The notes beneath the pieces were generated by a model that ran no database searches, was not told the DNA's origin, and saw only the letters and a list, made by a program, of their open reading frames with translations. From assembly GCA_025355325.1 (NCBI GenBank), contig JANXZX010000178.1, positions 1 through 40,398 on the forward strand: a DNA stretch of 40,398 nucleotides, in the 5' to 3' direction. This document shows positions 16,353-25,109 of the stretch, piece by piece (position 1 is the first letter of the stretch; each line of letters opens with the position of its first letter). The position numbers were made by a program, and so were the translations under genes. The DNA is from Geobacteraceae bacterium. Its GTDB lineage: Bacteria; Desulfobacterota; Desulfuromonadia; Geobacterales; Pseudopelobacteraceae.

Positions 16353-16570
16353 AATTGCACCTCCAAAATTTAATTAATTTCCCGATTCTTCTACAAACTT
16401 CAATTACATATGTCAATCAAAGATTTTGCATATATTGATTACCACCTTTCCATATCACAATAAATTCTTTTCCTTGCCAGCCGGTTTGTGATAGGTAATC
16501 GGATAGAGTATATAGTGGCAGTTGGCATTATTATGCTATTTCATTTCAACCAGAAGAGGAGAAAAAACTG

Positions 16571-16945
16571 ATGAGCAGCAACAAACCTGAACTGAAATTC
16601 AAGTATGTATTCAACTATGGCTATAACCCCAGCTATGTTAACGGTGCCCAGGGCGGTTTTTCACCACGCGGCGAAATGGTAATCAACTTTTACCTGGAGC
16701 GGCAGCCGCTTCCGGATGCAATTACGCATGAAATCACCCCCGAAGGCGCAATCGGCCGCGAAATCTCGGTAGAACCAAAGGATCTGGCCAACAGCATCGT
16801 TCGTTTTATCGATACCGGTGTCGTCATGAGTTACGAAAATGCCAAAGTTTTCCATGCCTGGATGGGTGACAAGTTGCGGGAAGTCGAAGAAATGCACAAA
16901 GCCCGCACCGAATTCGAACAATCACAAGCCGGCGGCCAGGCTTAA
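16571..16945 (+). CDS. conserved hypothetical protein, possibly DUF3467-like
   Basis: I do not recognise a function. The 124-aa protein has no signal peptide or membrane segment. Its layout (an N-x-AQ-x-x-FSPRGE motif near residue 27, a hydrophobic strand VINFYLE, then a helix ending in an amphipathic charged tail) recalls the small DUF3467 family, but the match is tentative. AGAGGAG lies upstream of the ATG. It is followed within 33 bp by a DUF3108-like gene on the same strand. The 218 bp before it, shared with the divergent comEA-like gene, is AT-rich and should hold both promoters. Confidence 0.6.
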   Translation: MSSNKPELKFKYVFNYGYNPSYVNGAQGGFSPRGEMVINFYLERQPLPDAITHEITPEGAIGREISVEPKDLANSIVRFIDTGVVMSYENAKVFHAWMGDKLREVEEMHKARTEFEQSQAGGQA

Positions 16946-16977
16946 TCTGAAAGATGAAAAGCATACCGGGCGGGATA

Positions 16978-17742
16978 ATGCGGAAGCAGAATTTTTTATT
17001 CATAATAGCAGTTTTGATAACGGCATTGTTCCTGCCCGGCCTCGCCGCCATCTCGGCAGCATTTCCGATTCCGGAGCGTCTGGAGTTTGAGCTATCCTAT
17101 ACCGGTATCACCGCCGGTCATGCTGTTCAGGAGGTCAAACAGGAAGGTACGGAAATCCACATTATTTCAACGGCCAGGTCAGCCGACTGGCTGCGTTTTT
17201 TCTTCCCCGTTGATGACCGGATCGAGTCTTTTTTAACATCCGGATCACCGCCCCTTTTCATCGGCACACCTCGACTGTATCAGGAAAAAAAGCATGAAGG
17301 CCGGACGATCACCAACCGGGAAGCGCGCTTTGACCGCCAAAAGCTGGAAGTTACAACCGTCGATCATCTGAATAAAAGCGAAAAGCGTCAGGCAATCACC
17401 AAGCGCACCTACGACTCCCTTTCCAGTTTTTTCTACTTCCGCACCATACCGCTGCAGGTCGGCACATCGTATTTTATAGACATCTATGACTGCAATCGAC
17501 TCTGGAATACCGAGGTAAAAGTCCTGCGCCGGGAAGAGATAGTCCTCCCTATGGGACGATTTAAGACAATAGTTATCCATCCGCTTCTGAAATCTGAGGG
17601 GATATTTTCCCGGACCGGGGATCTGTTCATCTGGCTGACTGATGACGACCGCCGGATACCTGTGCAGATGAAGTCATCGGTCATAATCGGCAGTATCACC
17701 GCAACCCTGACCGGCGGCAGCTACTGGCCACCTAAAAAGTGA
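16978..17742 (+). CDS. exported DUF3108-family protein
   Basis: The 254-aa protein has an N-terminal signal peptide (MRKQNFLF, then a hydrophobic run to about residue 27). The mature part is beta-rich, starting near PERLEFELSYTGITAGHA, which matches the DUF3108 layout of periplasmic proteins of unknown role. ATG 16978 is preferred over ATG 16954 because it places two basic residues directly before the hydrophobic run and has a GGCGGG-like ribosome site; the other choice adds eight residues. No terminator is visible in the 91 bp before the transporter operon. Confidence 0.72.
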   Translation: MRKQNFLFIIAVLITALFLPGLAAISAAFPIPERLEFELSYTGITAGHAVQEVKQEGTEIHIISTARSADWLRFFFPVDDRIESFLTSGSPPLFIGTPRLYQEKKHEGRTITNREARFDRQKLEVTTVDHLNKSEKRQAITKRTYDSLSSFFYFRTIPLQVGTSYFIDIYDCNRLWNTEVKVLRREEIVLPMGRFKTIVIHPLLKSEGIFSRTGDLFIWLTDDDRRIPVQMKSSVIIGSITATLTGGSYWPPKK

Positions 17743-17833
17743 CTATTATTTCAATTAATCTTCCCTTTCTGTACCCTCTATGGTAGAAATAGCAAAATAA
17801 TAACACCGTTCCATTTACATTGGAGAGCGCTAA

Positions 17834-18580
17834 ATGATTACTTTCAAAGGCGTGCACAAATGGTTCAAGGACCTGCACGTACTTAACGATATCAATCAGC
17901 ATGTCACGCCCGGTGAGGTGCTGGTGGTGTGCGGTCCTTCCGGCTCGGGGAAATCAACACTGATCCGTACTATCAATCAACTGGAACCGATAAACGAAGG
18001 TTCCCTGATAGTAGACGGCATGGATCTCTCTGACAAAAAGACCAACATCAACAAACTGCGTGCAGAAGTAGGCTTTGTTTTCCAGCAATTCAATCTGTAT
18101 CCGCACCTCTCGGTTATCAGCAATATTACCCTGGCTCCCACCAAAATCCGCAACGTTTCGAAAAAAGACGCCGAAGAACAGGCAATGGTTCTGCTTAACA
18201 GAGTCGGTCTGTCAGAAAAGCGGGATGCATACCCTTCACAACTCTCCGGCGGGCAGCAGCAGCGTGTGGCAATTGCCCGTGCCCTGGCGATGAAACCTCG
18301 AATCATGCTGTTCGACGAGCCGACTTCAGCCCTTGATCCCGAGATGATCGGCGAGGTTCTGGCGGTAATGAAAGATCTGGCGCTCTCCGGCATGACCATG
18401 GTTGTGGTAACCCATGAAATGGGCTTTGCCCGTGAAGTTGCCCATCGGGTGGCTTTCATGGCTGACGGCATTGTACTGGAAGAAGCGCCGCCTGAAGATT
18501 TTTTCCTGCGGCCGCAGCATGAGCGGGCCAAACAGTTTCTACGACAACTATTAACACCGATGCAAAGCGGCTGTCCCTGA
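17834..18580 (+). CDS. polar amino acid ABC importer, ATPase subunit (GlnQ/GltL-type)
   Basis: The 248-aa ATPase powers an amino acid importer. It has Walker [10 protein letters not shown] (34-42), a Q-loop ([10 protein letters not shown]), the signature [15 protein letters not shown], Walker B with D-loop ([14 protein letters not shown]) and the H-loop (VVTHEMGF). The family is PAAT (GlnQ, GltL, PEB1C). GGAGAG precedes the ATG. It is the first gene of the importer operon (ATPase, binding protein, two permeases). The neighbouring binding protein points to glutamate/aspartate, but ATPase sequence alone does not set specificity. Confidence 0.93.
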   Translation: MITFKGVHKWFKDLHVLNDINQHVTPGEVLVVCGPSGSGKSTLIRTINQLEPINEGSLIVDGMDLSDKKTNINKLRAEVGFVFQQFNLYPHLSVISNITLAPTKIRNVSKKDAEEQAMVLLNRVGLSEKRDAYPSQLSGGQQQRVAIARALAMKPRIMLFDEPTSALDPEMIGEVLAVMKDLALSGMTMVVVTHEMGFAREVAHRVAFMADGIVLEEAPPEDFFLRPQHERAKQFLRQLLTPMQSGCP

Positions 18581-18624
18581 TTCAGCTTTTTCGAATAACC
18601 CACCCCACACAAGGAGGAAGCAAA

Positions 18625-19440
18625 ATGAAAAAACTGGCAACGTTGTTTATGATCGTGGTTCTGGCAACTTTAACCGCTAAAATTGCTCTGGCTGGAGACA
18701 CTCTTGCGGATGCAAAGAAAAAAGGAGTGCTGGTCGTCGGTTGCAAGGACTCCCTACCCCCCTTTGGATACATTGATGAGAAGAGCCGCCAGATCGTCGG
18801 CTACGACATCGACTTTGTCAACGCCATTGCCAAGAAAATGGGCGTAAAAGTTGAGCTCAAACCGGTCACCTCCGCAAGCCGCATGCCGCAATTGCAGGAA
18901 GGCCACATTGATATCATCGCGGCAACCATGACAAAAAATCCTGAGAGGGCCAAAGTAATCGATTTCAGCCATACCTATTTCTTCACCGGTCAGAAATTTA
19001 TTACCAAAAAAGGGACTGTCAAAAGTCTGAAGGATCTGGAAGGCAAAAAGATAGGCACCGCCAAAGGCTCAACATCGGAGCAGAACGTCAAGAAGGCGAT
19101 CCCTTCGGCAACGGTACTCTCCTTTGACGACTATCCGCAGGCGTTCCTGGCGCTTCAGCAGGGGAAAGTTTCTGCTGTAACCACTGACGAGGCCATCCTC
19201 GCCGGCATACTCGCCAAAGCCCCGAACAAGGCTCAGTTTGAAATTCCTACCCTACAGATATCCGATGAACCATACGGACTCGGCATGCGCAAAGGCGACA
19301 CCAACTTTGTCAACTTTGTCAACAAGACCATCCTTGAAATGGAAAAAAGCGGCGAAGCTGCAAAAATCTTCGAAAAATGGTTCGGCCCGAATACCCAGTT
19401 TCACCTGAGCCGTACCTTTAAAATTACCGCAGACAAATAA
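18625..19440 (+). CDS. periplasmic amino acid-binding protein (GltI/PEB1-like)
   Basis: The 271-aa protein has a signal peptide (1-23, ending ALA) and a family-3 solute-binding fold. Motifs visible include PPFGYIDE, GYDIDFVNAIAKKM, the region DIIAATMTKNPERAKVIDFS, and GTAKGSTSEQN. The C-terminal NTQFHLSRTF tail and the SASRMPQLQEG segment are reminiscent of glutamate/aspartate-binding proteins of the GltI and PEB1 groups, so an acidic amino acid is the likely ligand (inference). AGGAGG lies upstream of the ATG. A strong hairpin follows the stop and may stabilise this part of the mRNA. Confidence 0.9.
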   Translation: MKKLATLFMIVVLATLTAKIALAGDTLADAKKKGVLVVGCKDSLPPFGYIDEKSRQIVGYDIDFVNAIAKKMGVKVELKPVTSASRMPQLQEGHIDIIAATMTKNPERAKVIDFSHTYFFTGQKFITKKGTVKSLKDLEGKKIGTAKGSTSEQNVKKAIPSATVLSFDDYPQAFLALQQGKVSAVTTDEAILAGILAKAPNKAQFEIPTLQISDEPYGLGMRKGDTNFVNFVNKTILEMEKSGEAAKIFEKWFGPNTQFHLSRTFKITADK

Positions 19441-19450
19441 CTAATCTACA

Positions 19451-19475
19451 GGGGGCGCCTGATAAAGACGCCCCC
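19451..19475 (+). other. intercistronic hairpin after the binding-protein gene
   Basis: GGGGGCG (19451-19457) pairs perfectly with CGCCCCC (19469-19475) around an 11-base loop, and only two T follow. It sits in the 53-bp gap between the binding-protein and first permease genes. The lack of a U-tract fits partial termination or 3'-end protection of the abundant binding-protein message rather than full termination. Confidence 0.7.
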
Positions 19476-19493
19476 TTACTTTGGACTCTCTCC

Positions 19494-20201
19494 ATGCTCA
19501 ATTACACGTTCGACTGGTCAATCATTACATCCGGAAAATATTTCGACTGGCTGGTCTCCGGGCTGATTACGACACTCAAGCTGTCTACGGTGTCGATCGT
19601 GCTCGCGTTTCTGCTCGGATTATTGATAGCAGTCATGCGCATGGCACACAGCAAACCGGTGCGCTGGTTCGCTCACGCGTATCTTGAGTTTTTTCGAAAC
19701 ACTCCGCTGCTGGTACAAATTTTCTTCTGGTATTTTGGCTCTTACAAAATTCTGCCAACTGTTATCAATGACTGGCTCAACAAAACCGGCTTTGAATTTG
19801 CCGCCGCTGCCATCGCCCTGACCATCTATACATCGGCCTTCATAGCCGAAGACATCCGCTCCGGAGTCCTCTCGATCCCGAAAGAGCAGATGGAAGCGGC
19901 CCGCAGCGCCGGATTTTCCTATCTGCGCTCAATGCAGTACATTATCCTGCCGCAGGCGATACGTATCACCATTCCACCGCTGGTAAACCAGTTTCTCAAT
20001 CTGGCAAAGAATTCATCATTGGCAATGACCATCGGTGTCATGGAGATGACCTATCAGGCCCGACAGGTAGAAAGTTACACCTTCAAAGGCTTTGAGGCGT
20101 TTACCGCAGCAACGGCGGTGTATCTGGTGCTCTCGATCATCATTACCGCAGCGGTCAACACGTATAACGAAAAAGTCCTGAACGTTCATAAGGCGGCCTG
20201 A
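19494..20201 (+). CDS. amino acid ABC importer permease (GltJ-like)
   Basis: The 235-aa membrane protein has about five helices and the HisMQ-type permease signature. The loop that docks on the ATPase is visible as EQMEAARSAGFS...ILPQAIR. The FFRNTPLLVQIFF segment is typical of the polar amino acid family. It pairs with the next gene, which starts two bases after its stop, to form the heterodimeric channel. The start is after a CTCTCC-rich stretch with no strong ribosome site, so the position is supported mainly by homology-like N-terminal features. Confidence 0.9.
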   Translation: MLNYTFDWSIITSGKYFDWLVSGLITTLKLSTVSIVLAFLLGLLIAVMRMAHSKPVRWFAHAYLEFFRNTPLLVQIFFWYFGSYKILPTVINDWLNKTGFEFAAAAIALTIYTSAFIAEDIRSGVLSIPKEQMEAARSAGFSYLRSMQYIILPQAIRITIPPLVNQFLNLAKNSSLAMTIGVMEMTYQARQVESYTFKGFEAFTAATAVYLVLSIIITAAVNTYNEKVLNVHKAA

Positions 20202-20202
20202 T

Positions 20203-20901
20203 ATGGAACAATTCTTTAACATATCGGTCATCACTGACAACTTCACCTATTTCATGATCGGACGTTTCCCCAGCGGTCCGCTTGGCGGAGTGGGGCTGAC
20301 ACTGTATCTTGCGGTTGTTTCCTGCATCCTCTCCTTCTTCGGTGGATTGATTCTCGGACTTTTCAGCATCTCCCGTTTTGCGATTGTACGCTACCCGGCG
20401 CTGGCTTTTATCAACCTGGTCCGCGGCATGCCGCTCCTGATGGTTATCTTCTGGATGTATTTCCTGATGCCGGCCCTGTTCGGGAAAATTGCGGAAAACA
20501 ATACCGTCATCATGGCACTTACCCTTTTCACCTCGGCCTACATGTCACGTATCGTCGTAGCCGGCATTGAGGGGATCCCGAAAGGGCAGACTGAAGCGGC
20601 AATTTCAACCGGCCTGACGCACTGGCAGGTTATGCTGTACATCGTACTTCCGCAGGGACTGCGCAACATGATCCCGTCATTCGTCAACCAGTTTGTCTCG
20701 TTAATCAAGGACACCTCTCTGGCATTCATCGTCGGCGTATCGGAGCTGACCCATGTTGCCACCCAGATAAACAACCGCACCATGGCTTTTCCGACCGAGA
20801 TCTTCGTATTTATTGCCATCATCTACTTCATCCTCTGCTACGCCTTTACCAGCCTGTCGCGCTGGCTGGAGGGGCGTTTGTCATGGTCCAAGGCGATCTG
20901 A
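20203..20901 (+). CDS. amino acid ABC importer permease (GltK-like)
   Basis: This 232-aa second permease has the same architecture as its partner. It has the conserved NLVRGMPLLMVIFWMYF segment and the ATPase-docking EAA loop (GQTEAAISTGLTHWQ...VLPQGLRNMIPS). The ATG lies two bases after the preceding stop, which indicates tight coupling and equal stoichiometry. Together with the ATPase and binding protein this completes a four-part importer. Confidence 0.9.
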   Translation: MEQFFNISVITDNFTYFMIGRFPSGPLGGVGLTLYLAVVSCILSFFGGLILGLFSISRFAIVRYPALAFINLVRGMPLLMVIFWMYFLMPALFGKIAENNTVIMALTLFTSAYMSRIVVAGIEGIPKGQTEAAISTGLTHWQVMLYIVLPQGLRNMIPSFVNQFVSLIKDTSLAFIVGVSELTHVATQINNRTMAFPTEIFVFIAIIYFILCYAFTSLSRWLEGRLSWSKAI

Positions 20902-20907
20902 CAATCC

Positions 20908-21663
20908 ATGCCTCCTGAAGTACTGTTACCTCTCCTCTTCGGAGCGGCCTTTGTTGCCGGGTTTGTTGACTCGATCGCCGGTGGCGGCGGGCTGATCACC
21001 GTACCGGTTCTGATGGGAATCGGCCTACCACCCCAGATCGCGCTCGGCACGAACAAACTCCAGGCATCCTTCGGTTCCGGCAGCGCCATGCTCCATTTTG
21101 TCCGGGCAGGCACCGTAAAAATGAGCGATTGCAGGCTCGGCATCCTCTGGACAACCGTAGGTGCGGTTCTCGGCGTCTGGGCGGTACAACTGCTCGACAC
21201 CTTCCTCCTTAAGCAGCTGATACCCTGGCTGCTGGCGGCAATTGCCATCTACACCCTTTTCTCGCCGCGACTGGGAGCAGAAGACGTTCACGCCCGGATG
21301 AAATCCGGACTGTTTTATCTGCTATTCGGACTGACCATTGGTTTTTACGATGGTTTTTTTGGCCCGGGAACCGGCTCGTTCTGGACAATGGCGCTGATGA
21401 TGCTGCTTGGCTATTCGATGATGCGCGCCACAGCCACGACAAAAGTCATGAATTTCACCAGCAATTTTGTAGCGTTGATTTTCTTTCTTTCGGTCGGTCA
21501 GGTACGTTTTACGGAGGGGATTGTCATGGGGGTCGGTCAGTTTCTAGGAGCACGGGTCGGCTCAAAACTGGTCATCAAACGCGGCACCGCCTTTATCAGA
21601 CCTGTGTTTATAACAATGGTGCTGGCGCTCGTCGGCAGACTCCTCTACCAGAACTTCAAATAA
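20908..21663 (+). CDS. TSUP-family permease (sulfite exporter TauE/SafE-like)
   Basis: The 251-aa protein has about seven or eight membrane helices and the paired motifs of the TSUP (former DUF81) family. These are GFVDSIAGGGGLITVP near residue 15 and the related DGFFGPGTGSFW near residue 145. The family includes sulfite, sulfoacetate and other organo-sulfur exporters; the substrate here is unknown. It starts six bases after the second amino acid permease, so it is probably cotranscribed with the importer. Its stop codon lies within the left direct repeat flanking the palindromic element. Confidence 0.85.
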   Translation: MPPEVLLPLLFGAAFVAGFVDSIAGGGGLITVPVLMGIGLPPQIALGTNKLQASFGSGSAMLHFVRAGTVKMSDCRLGILWTTVGAVLGVWAVQLLDTFLLKQLIPWLLAAIAIYTLFSPRLGAEDVHARMKSGLFYLLFGLTIGFYDGFFGPGTGSFWTMALMMLLGYSMMRATATTKVMNFTSNFVALIFFLSVGQVRFTEGIVMGVGQFLGARVGSKLVIKRGTAFIRPVFITMVLALVGRLLYQNFK

Positions 21664-21848
21664 GCCTGAATCCATGACGCAGGAATGCCGAAGTGCACGG
21701 AAAGCCTGAAACCGCCCGCCGCGGCTAATGGTGCAAAACTACAGCACCAGGTGTCCTTCGCCGGACAGCATCTAAATAACAAGAAAACCAAGCGTAAGGC
21801 GTTCCGGGCAAGCGAAGGCATGGAGGGCGTCACGGATTCATGATAAGC
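21660..21848. repeat. about 174-bp imperfect palindrome flanked by 6-bp direct repeats
   Basis: TGAATCCATGACGC (21667-21680) is the inverted counterpart of 21827-21840, with 13 of 14 positions matching. Inward, ATGCC and a TGC-x-CGGAA-x-GCCT block also pair across the element, giving arms of about 45-50 bp. The centre holds two smaller hairpins, GGTGC/GCACC near 21730-21748 and TGTCC/GGACA near 21752-21768. ATAAGC occurs at 21660-21665 and again at 21843-21848, as a target-site duplication would. No coding sequence is evident inside. It separates the convergent TSUP and HNH genes. Confidence 0.6.
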
Positions 21849-21857
21849 TCCACTCCC

Positions 21858-22175
21858 TCACGAAGGCTTCGATAAATACTCTCCCAACACCCCACGCGAA
21901 TGTTCGTCATCATGACAATGGATACAGAGGTTTTCCCAGTTTGAGCCATCGCTCGGGTTGTTGTGATGGTTGCCGTCCCGGTGATGGACCGTCAACAGGT
22001 TGATACTCGCCTGATCGAACTCGCGTCCGCATTTGGCGCAGATCGGGCCGTGAATCTTCAGTGATTTCGTCCGGTAGTTTGAATTATTGTCAACTTCACC
22101 GCGCATCTTTTTCAGAATGGCAGCAGCCTCATCGGCGCTTGGGAGAACAACTGTTCTCGGGCCACGTGGTCTCAT
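21858..22175 (-). CDS. YajD-like HNH nuclease-domain protein
   Basis: The 105-aa protein carries an HNH motif bracketed by zinc cysteines: CAKCG near residue 46, the catalytic-type HHRDGNHHNNP near 69, then NWENLCIHCHDDEH. This matches the small YajD group of HNH proteins, whose cellular role is not established. AAGGAGC lies seven bases before the ATG. It stands alone between a palindromic repeat and the divergent SPFH gene, with no restriction or phage genes next to it. Confidence 0.82.
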   Translation of the reverse strand: MRPRGPRTVVLPSADEAAAILKKMRGEVDNNSNYRTKSLKIHGPICAKCGREFDQASINLLTVHHRDGNHHNNPSDGSNWENLCIHCHDDEHSRGVLGEYLSKPS

Positions 22176-22323
22176 TTCTGTGCTCCTTATTTCAACTTGC
22201 TTGTTTCGTTTATAGTAGAATCATCTCCGGACCATAACAAGAAAATTCCGATGTAATCTCACCGACACATGCGCTATCATGGCGCTCTGTCAAACGGTAC
22301 ATCTCAAGCGGGAGGAGAGCACT

Positions 22324-23430
22324 ATGTCGTTATGGGAAAAAGCAACGGCGGAGTTACTGGACATCATCGAATGGACTGATGATTCAAGCGATACGCTGGT
22401 CTGGAGATTTCCGAGGTTTGATAATGAGATCAAGTATGGATCGCAACTGATTGTACGACCGTCACAGGCCGCCGTATTTGTGGACAGAGGCAATATTGCC
22501 GATGTATTTGCCTCCGGGCAGCATCAGCTCACCACCAACAATCTGCCTGTCCTCTCCACTCTCATGGGATGGAAATACGGGTTTCACAGCCCTTTCAAAG
22601 CTGAAGTCTATTTCGTCAACACCCGGAATTTTACTAATCTCAAATGGGGGACGAAAAATCCGGTCATTCTCCGCGATCAGGAATTCGGTCCCGTTAGGCT
22701 GAGATCGTTCGGAACGTACGTTGTGCGCGTACATGATCCGGCAAAATTTATTAAAGAAATTGTCGGCACCGGCGGACATTTCACTCTTACTGACATCAGT
22801 GAACAGTTGCGGAATCTGATTGTGAGCAGACTTGCCGACACCCTGGGGGAATGCGGCATTCCGGTGCTCGATCTGGCTGCAAACTATAATGAACTGTCGG
22901 CCCTTCTGGCGAAGAATATTGCCCCGGAGTTTCTTGAATACGGCCTTGAAATAACAAAACTTCTGATTGAGAACATTTCACTCCCGCTGGAAGTGGAACA
23001 AACGCTCGATAAAAAAAGCAGCATGGGGATTATCGGCAACCTGGATAATTTCGTAAAATTCCAGGCCGCAAACGCCATGGAGGCTGCTGCAAAGAATCCG
23101 GGTGGCGACGCTTCAGCAGGGGTTGGAATGGGCATGGGCTTTGCGATGGCAAACCAGATGGGCAGGATGATGGCAGCACCGCAGGTGGCACCGCCGGGCG
23201 ATCCGCCTCCACTTCCCGGCAGCGACACTGAGAAAATATATTTTGTCGGTGAAAACGGTAAGAAGGCCGGCCCGTTTGACCAGCGGACGATCATCGGGCA
23301 CATTCAGGCGGGATCTGTGACCGGTGAATCCCTTCTGTGGAAACAAGGGATGGCTGCGTGGGAAAAAGCCGATTCGTTCGGTGAATTCAAGACGGCTCTG
23401 CAGACAACACCGCCACCATTGCCTGAATAA
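22324..23430 (+). CDS. SPFH-domain protein with C-terminal GYF_2 domain
   Basis: The 368-aa protein has an N-terminal SPFH-like region (about 1-260) of the YdjI / virion-core-like type, beginning MSLWEKATAELLDIIEW. A Gly/Met-rich segment (about 262-290) and a Pro-rich linker (PPGDPPPLPG) follow. The GYF_2-type domain comes last (about 305-368; KIYFVGENGKKAGPF...WKQGMAAWEKA). It ends PPPLPE, a tail that a GYF or SH3-like partner could bind. ATG 22324 is chosen over ATG 22279 because GGAGGAG lies just upstream. The gene is 17 bp before a zinc-ribbon gene and is probably coexpressed with it. A membrane-associated scaffold role is an inference from the family. Confidence 0.8.
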   Translation: MSLWEKATAELLDIIEWTDDSSDTLVWRFPRFDNEIKYGSQLIVRPSQAAVFVDRGNIADVFASGQHQLTTNNLPVLSTLMGWKYGFHSPFKAEVYFVNTRNFTNLKWGTKNPVILRDQEFGPVRLRSFGTYVVRVHDPAKFIKEIVGTGGHFTLTDISEQLRNLIVSRLADTLGECGIPVLDLAANYNELSALLAKNIAPEFLEYGLEITKLLIENISLPLEVEQTLDKKSSMGIIGNLDNFVKFQAANAMEAAAKNPGGDASAGVGMGMGFAMANQMGRMMAAPQVAPPGDPPPLPGSDTEKIYFVGENGKKAGPFDQRTIIGHIQAGSVTGESLLWKQGMAAWEKADSFGEFKTALQTTPPPLPE

Positions 23431-23447
23431 CTGCGAGAGGAGAAACT

Positions 23448-24158
23448 GTGGCAAACTGTTCCAGCTGTTCAGCACCCCTTCCACAAGGTTCGATTCGATG
23501 CGAGTATTGCGGCGGCCTAAATGACACCGACCTTAAAGGGGTACATTACTACACGACACATGAAAATGAATCGGAGCGGATCTGCCCACGGTGCACCATC
23601 AGCCTGAAAACCATTGACCTGAATATTAACGGCAGATTTCTCATCGAACGGTGTGATGAATGCCTCGGCCTCTTCTTTGATCCGAATGAACTTGAGACGC
23701 TGTTGGAGGCAACTGTTTCCAATGTCTTTACCATCGACAGAAGCCAACTTGACAACATCAATTCTACTGGGAAAGCCGGCGACTACCCGGTGTCCTACAT
23801 CAAATGCCCGGTCTGCAGCACGATCATGAACCGGATCAACTTCGGCATTAAAAGCGGGGTAATTGTCGATCGCTGCAAAGAGCACGGCGTATGGCTTGAC
23901 GGTGGGGAACTCAGACATCTTTTTGAATGGATGAAAGCGGGTGGGAAACTGCTGCAGCAGGAACGGGAGGAACAGCGGAAACATAGTGAAGAGCGGGAAC
24001 AGGAACGTGAAAAACGGAAACTGCTGACCCAGCCTGCCGCAGGCGGAGGTTATTCTGACGACACAAGCTTCGATCTGTTCGGCGGATCGTTACGAAATTC
24101 AGACCCCGATCTCTTTGACATTGTAAAAGGTGCGATCCGGTTTTTTACAAAAGAATAA
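23448..24158 (+). CDS. multi-zinc-ribbon protein (TFIIB-type ribbons)
   Basis: The 236-aa protein contains three zinc-ribbon units. The first is N-terminal (CSSC...CEYC, residues 4-21). The other two are TFIIB-type ribbons, CPRC...CDEC followed by LFFDPNELETLL, and CPVC...CKEH followed by WLDGGELRHLF. A highly charged coiled-coil stretch (about 165-192; repeated Glu/Arg/Gln) and a short C-terminal segment follow. Start GTG 23448 has GAGAGGAG upstream. Coupling to the SPFH-GYF gene suggests the two proteins act together, but no function is known. Confidence 0.8.
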   Translation: MANCSSCSAPLPQGSIRCEYCGGLNDTDLKGVHYYTTHENESERICPRCTISLKTIDLNINGRFLIERCDECLGLFFDPNELETLLEATVSNVFTIDRSQLDNINSTGKAGDYPVSYIKCPVCSTIMNRINFGIKSGVIVDRCKEHGVWLDGGELRHLFEWMKAGGKLLQQEREEQRKHSEEREQEREKRKLLTQPAAGGGYSDDTSFDLFGGSLRNSDPDLFDIVKGAIRFFTKE

Positions 24159-24173
24159 GGACGCAAGACATCT

Positions 24174-24962
24174 TCATTCCGGCTTGCGGAGATCCGCAAC
24201 CATCTTGTCCACCAGCACCCAATTACGCTTGAAATCCAGAGATTTGCCGCCACTTTTCCGGATTATATCGGAAACGTGGCTATTAATACGCTGCTGATCA
24301 GCTTTAAGGATATGAACAAAGCGAAATCCGCACCGAAGCCCTTCAAGCACGCGTTGTTCCCAGACAATTTCCGCCAGAGCGCAGACAGGCGGGCTTGCAT
24401 TCAGTGCGATAAAAAACATGGAGAGCGGTGTCGGACGGTTGCTTGCGACAACGGTCAATCCGACCCCTCCGGCGCTGAGATCAATCCTGGTATCCTGCAG
24501 AACCAGCCCTGACACTTCGCCGCTGTCGCGCAGACCGGTCGTTACCCGCTTCCACTCCTTCTTAAACAATGCCAGTGACAACTCTCTGCTCATCTGGGAG
24601 ATCGGCAGAGACAGTTCAACACGGGAACCGATGCGTCGCTGGAACATCTCAAGTGTGCCATGAATGCGGAATTGAAAAATATTGCCGGCAACTATACCGG
24701 TCAGGTCACCCAGCACCTGAATTCCACTTCCCAGAGCTTCACTGGTTAATTTGTAGGTTGCCGTGCCGACTTCATCGTCATATGCACCATCACCACCATG
24801 CGTGATCTTCAATTCCAGCAAACCTTTGACACTGGTAGTAACGACGCCGCTCAGCGATTCATAAACATCACTGTTGCGACCAGTAGACATATTAACCAGA
24901 TAAACCTTCTGATTCTGGCTGAAGTAGCGGCTATAATCGCTGATGTTGGAATGATTGGACAT
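24174..24962 (-). CDS. PilZ-domain c-di-GMP-binding protein
   Basis: The 262-aa soluble protein has an N-terminal YcgR-like region and a C-terminal PilZ domain. The c-di-GMP contacts are visible: RxxxR as RIGSR (110-114) and the D/NxSxxG motif as DLSAGGVG (161-168). It is therefore a likely receptor for the messenger made by GGDEF proteins such as those at 9711 and 34451. The stop is 15 bp from the convergent zinc-ribbon gene with no terminator between. The 147 bp before its start contain no gene, and I found no clear promoter in them. Confidence 0.82.
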   Translation of the reverse strand: MSNHSNISDYSRYFSQNQKVYLVNMSTGRNSDVYESLSGVVTTSVKGLLELKITHGGDGAYDDEVGTATYKLTSEALGSGIQVLGDLTGIVAGNIFQFRIHGTLEMFQRRIGSRVELSLPISQMSRELSLALFKKEWKRVTTGLRDSGEVSGLVLQDTRIDLSAGGVGLTVVASNRPTPLSMFFIALNASPPVCALAEIVWEQRVLEGLRCGFRFVHILKADQQRINSHVSDIIRKSGGKSLDFKRNWVLVDKMVADLRKPE

Positions 24963-25109
24963 ATTGGCTACTCTATCTTACCGGATTGTAAATGACGCTT
25001 CTAATGGTATGATACCGTATATCCGTAGGAGCGCAACCCCGCAAACTGAACCATTCGACCGGCAAATATTTCCGCAGCGGTCACGTATGCCGGTCCAACG
25101 GGAAAATCG

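Noticed and set aside
16522-16538. Sigma54-like TTGGCA...TGC sequence upstream of the 16571 gene
   Set aside because: The spacing between the GG and GC elements is one base short of the strict requirement.
18755-18770. CCCCCCTTT match in the amino acid-binding protein gene
   Set aside because: It encodes the conserved PPFGY motif of the family and lacks the AAAGGGGGG partner arm, so it is not a copy of the palindromic repeat.
21660-21848. Retron-like ncRNA or integron attC site
   Set aside because: There is no reverse transcriptase or integrase gene in the window and the ends lack attC core sequences; a palindromic mobile element fits better.
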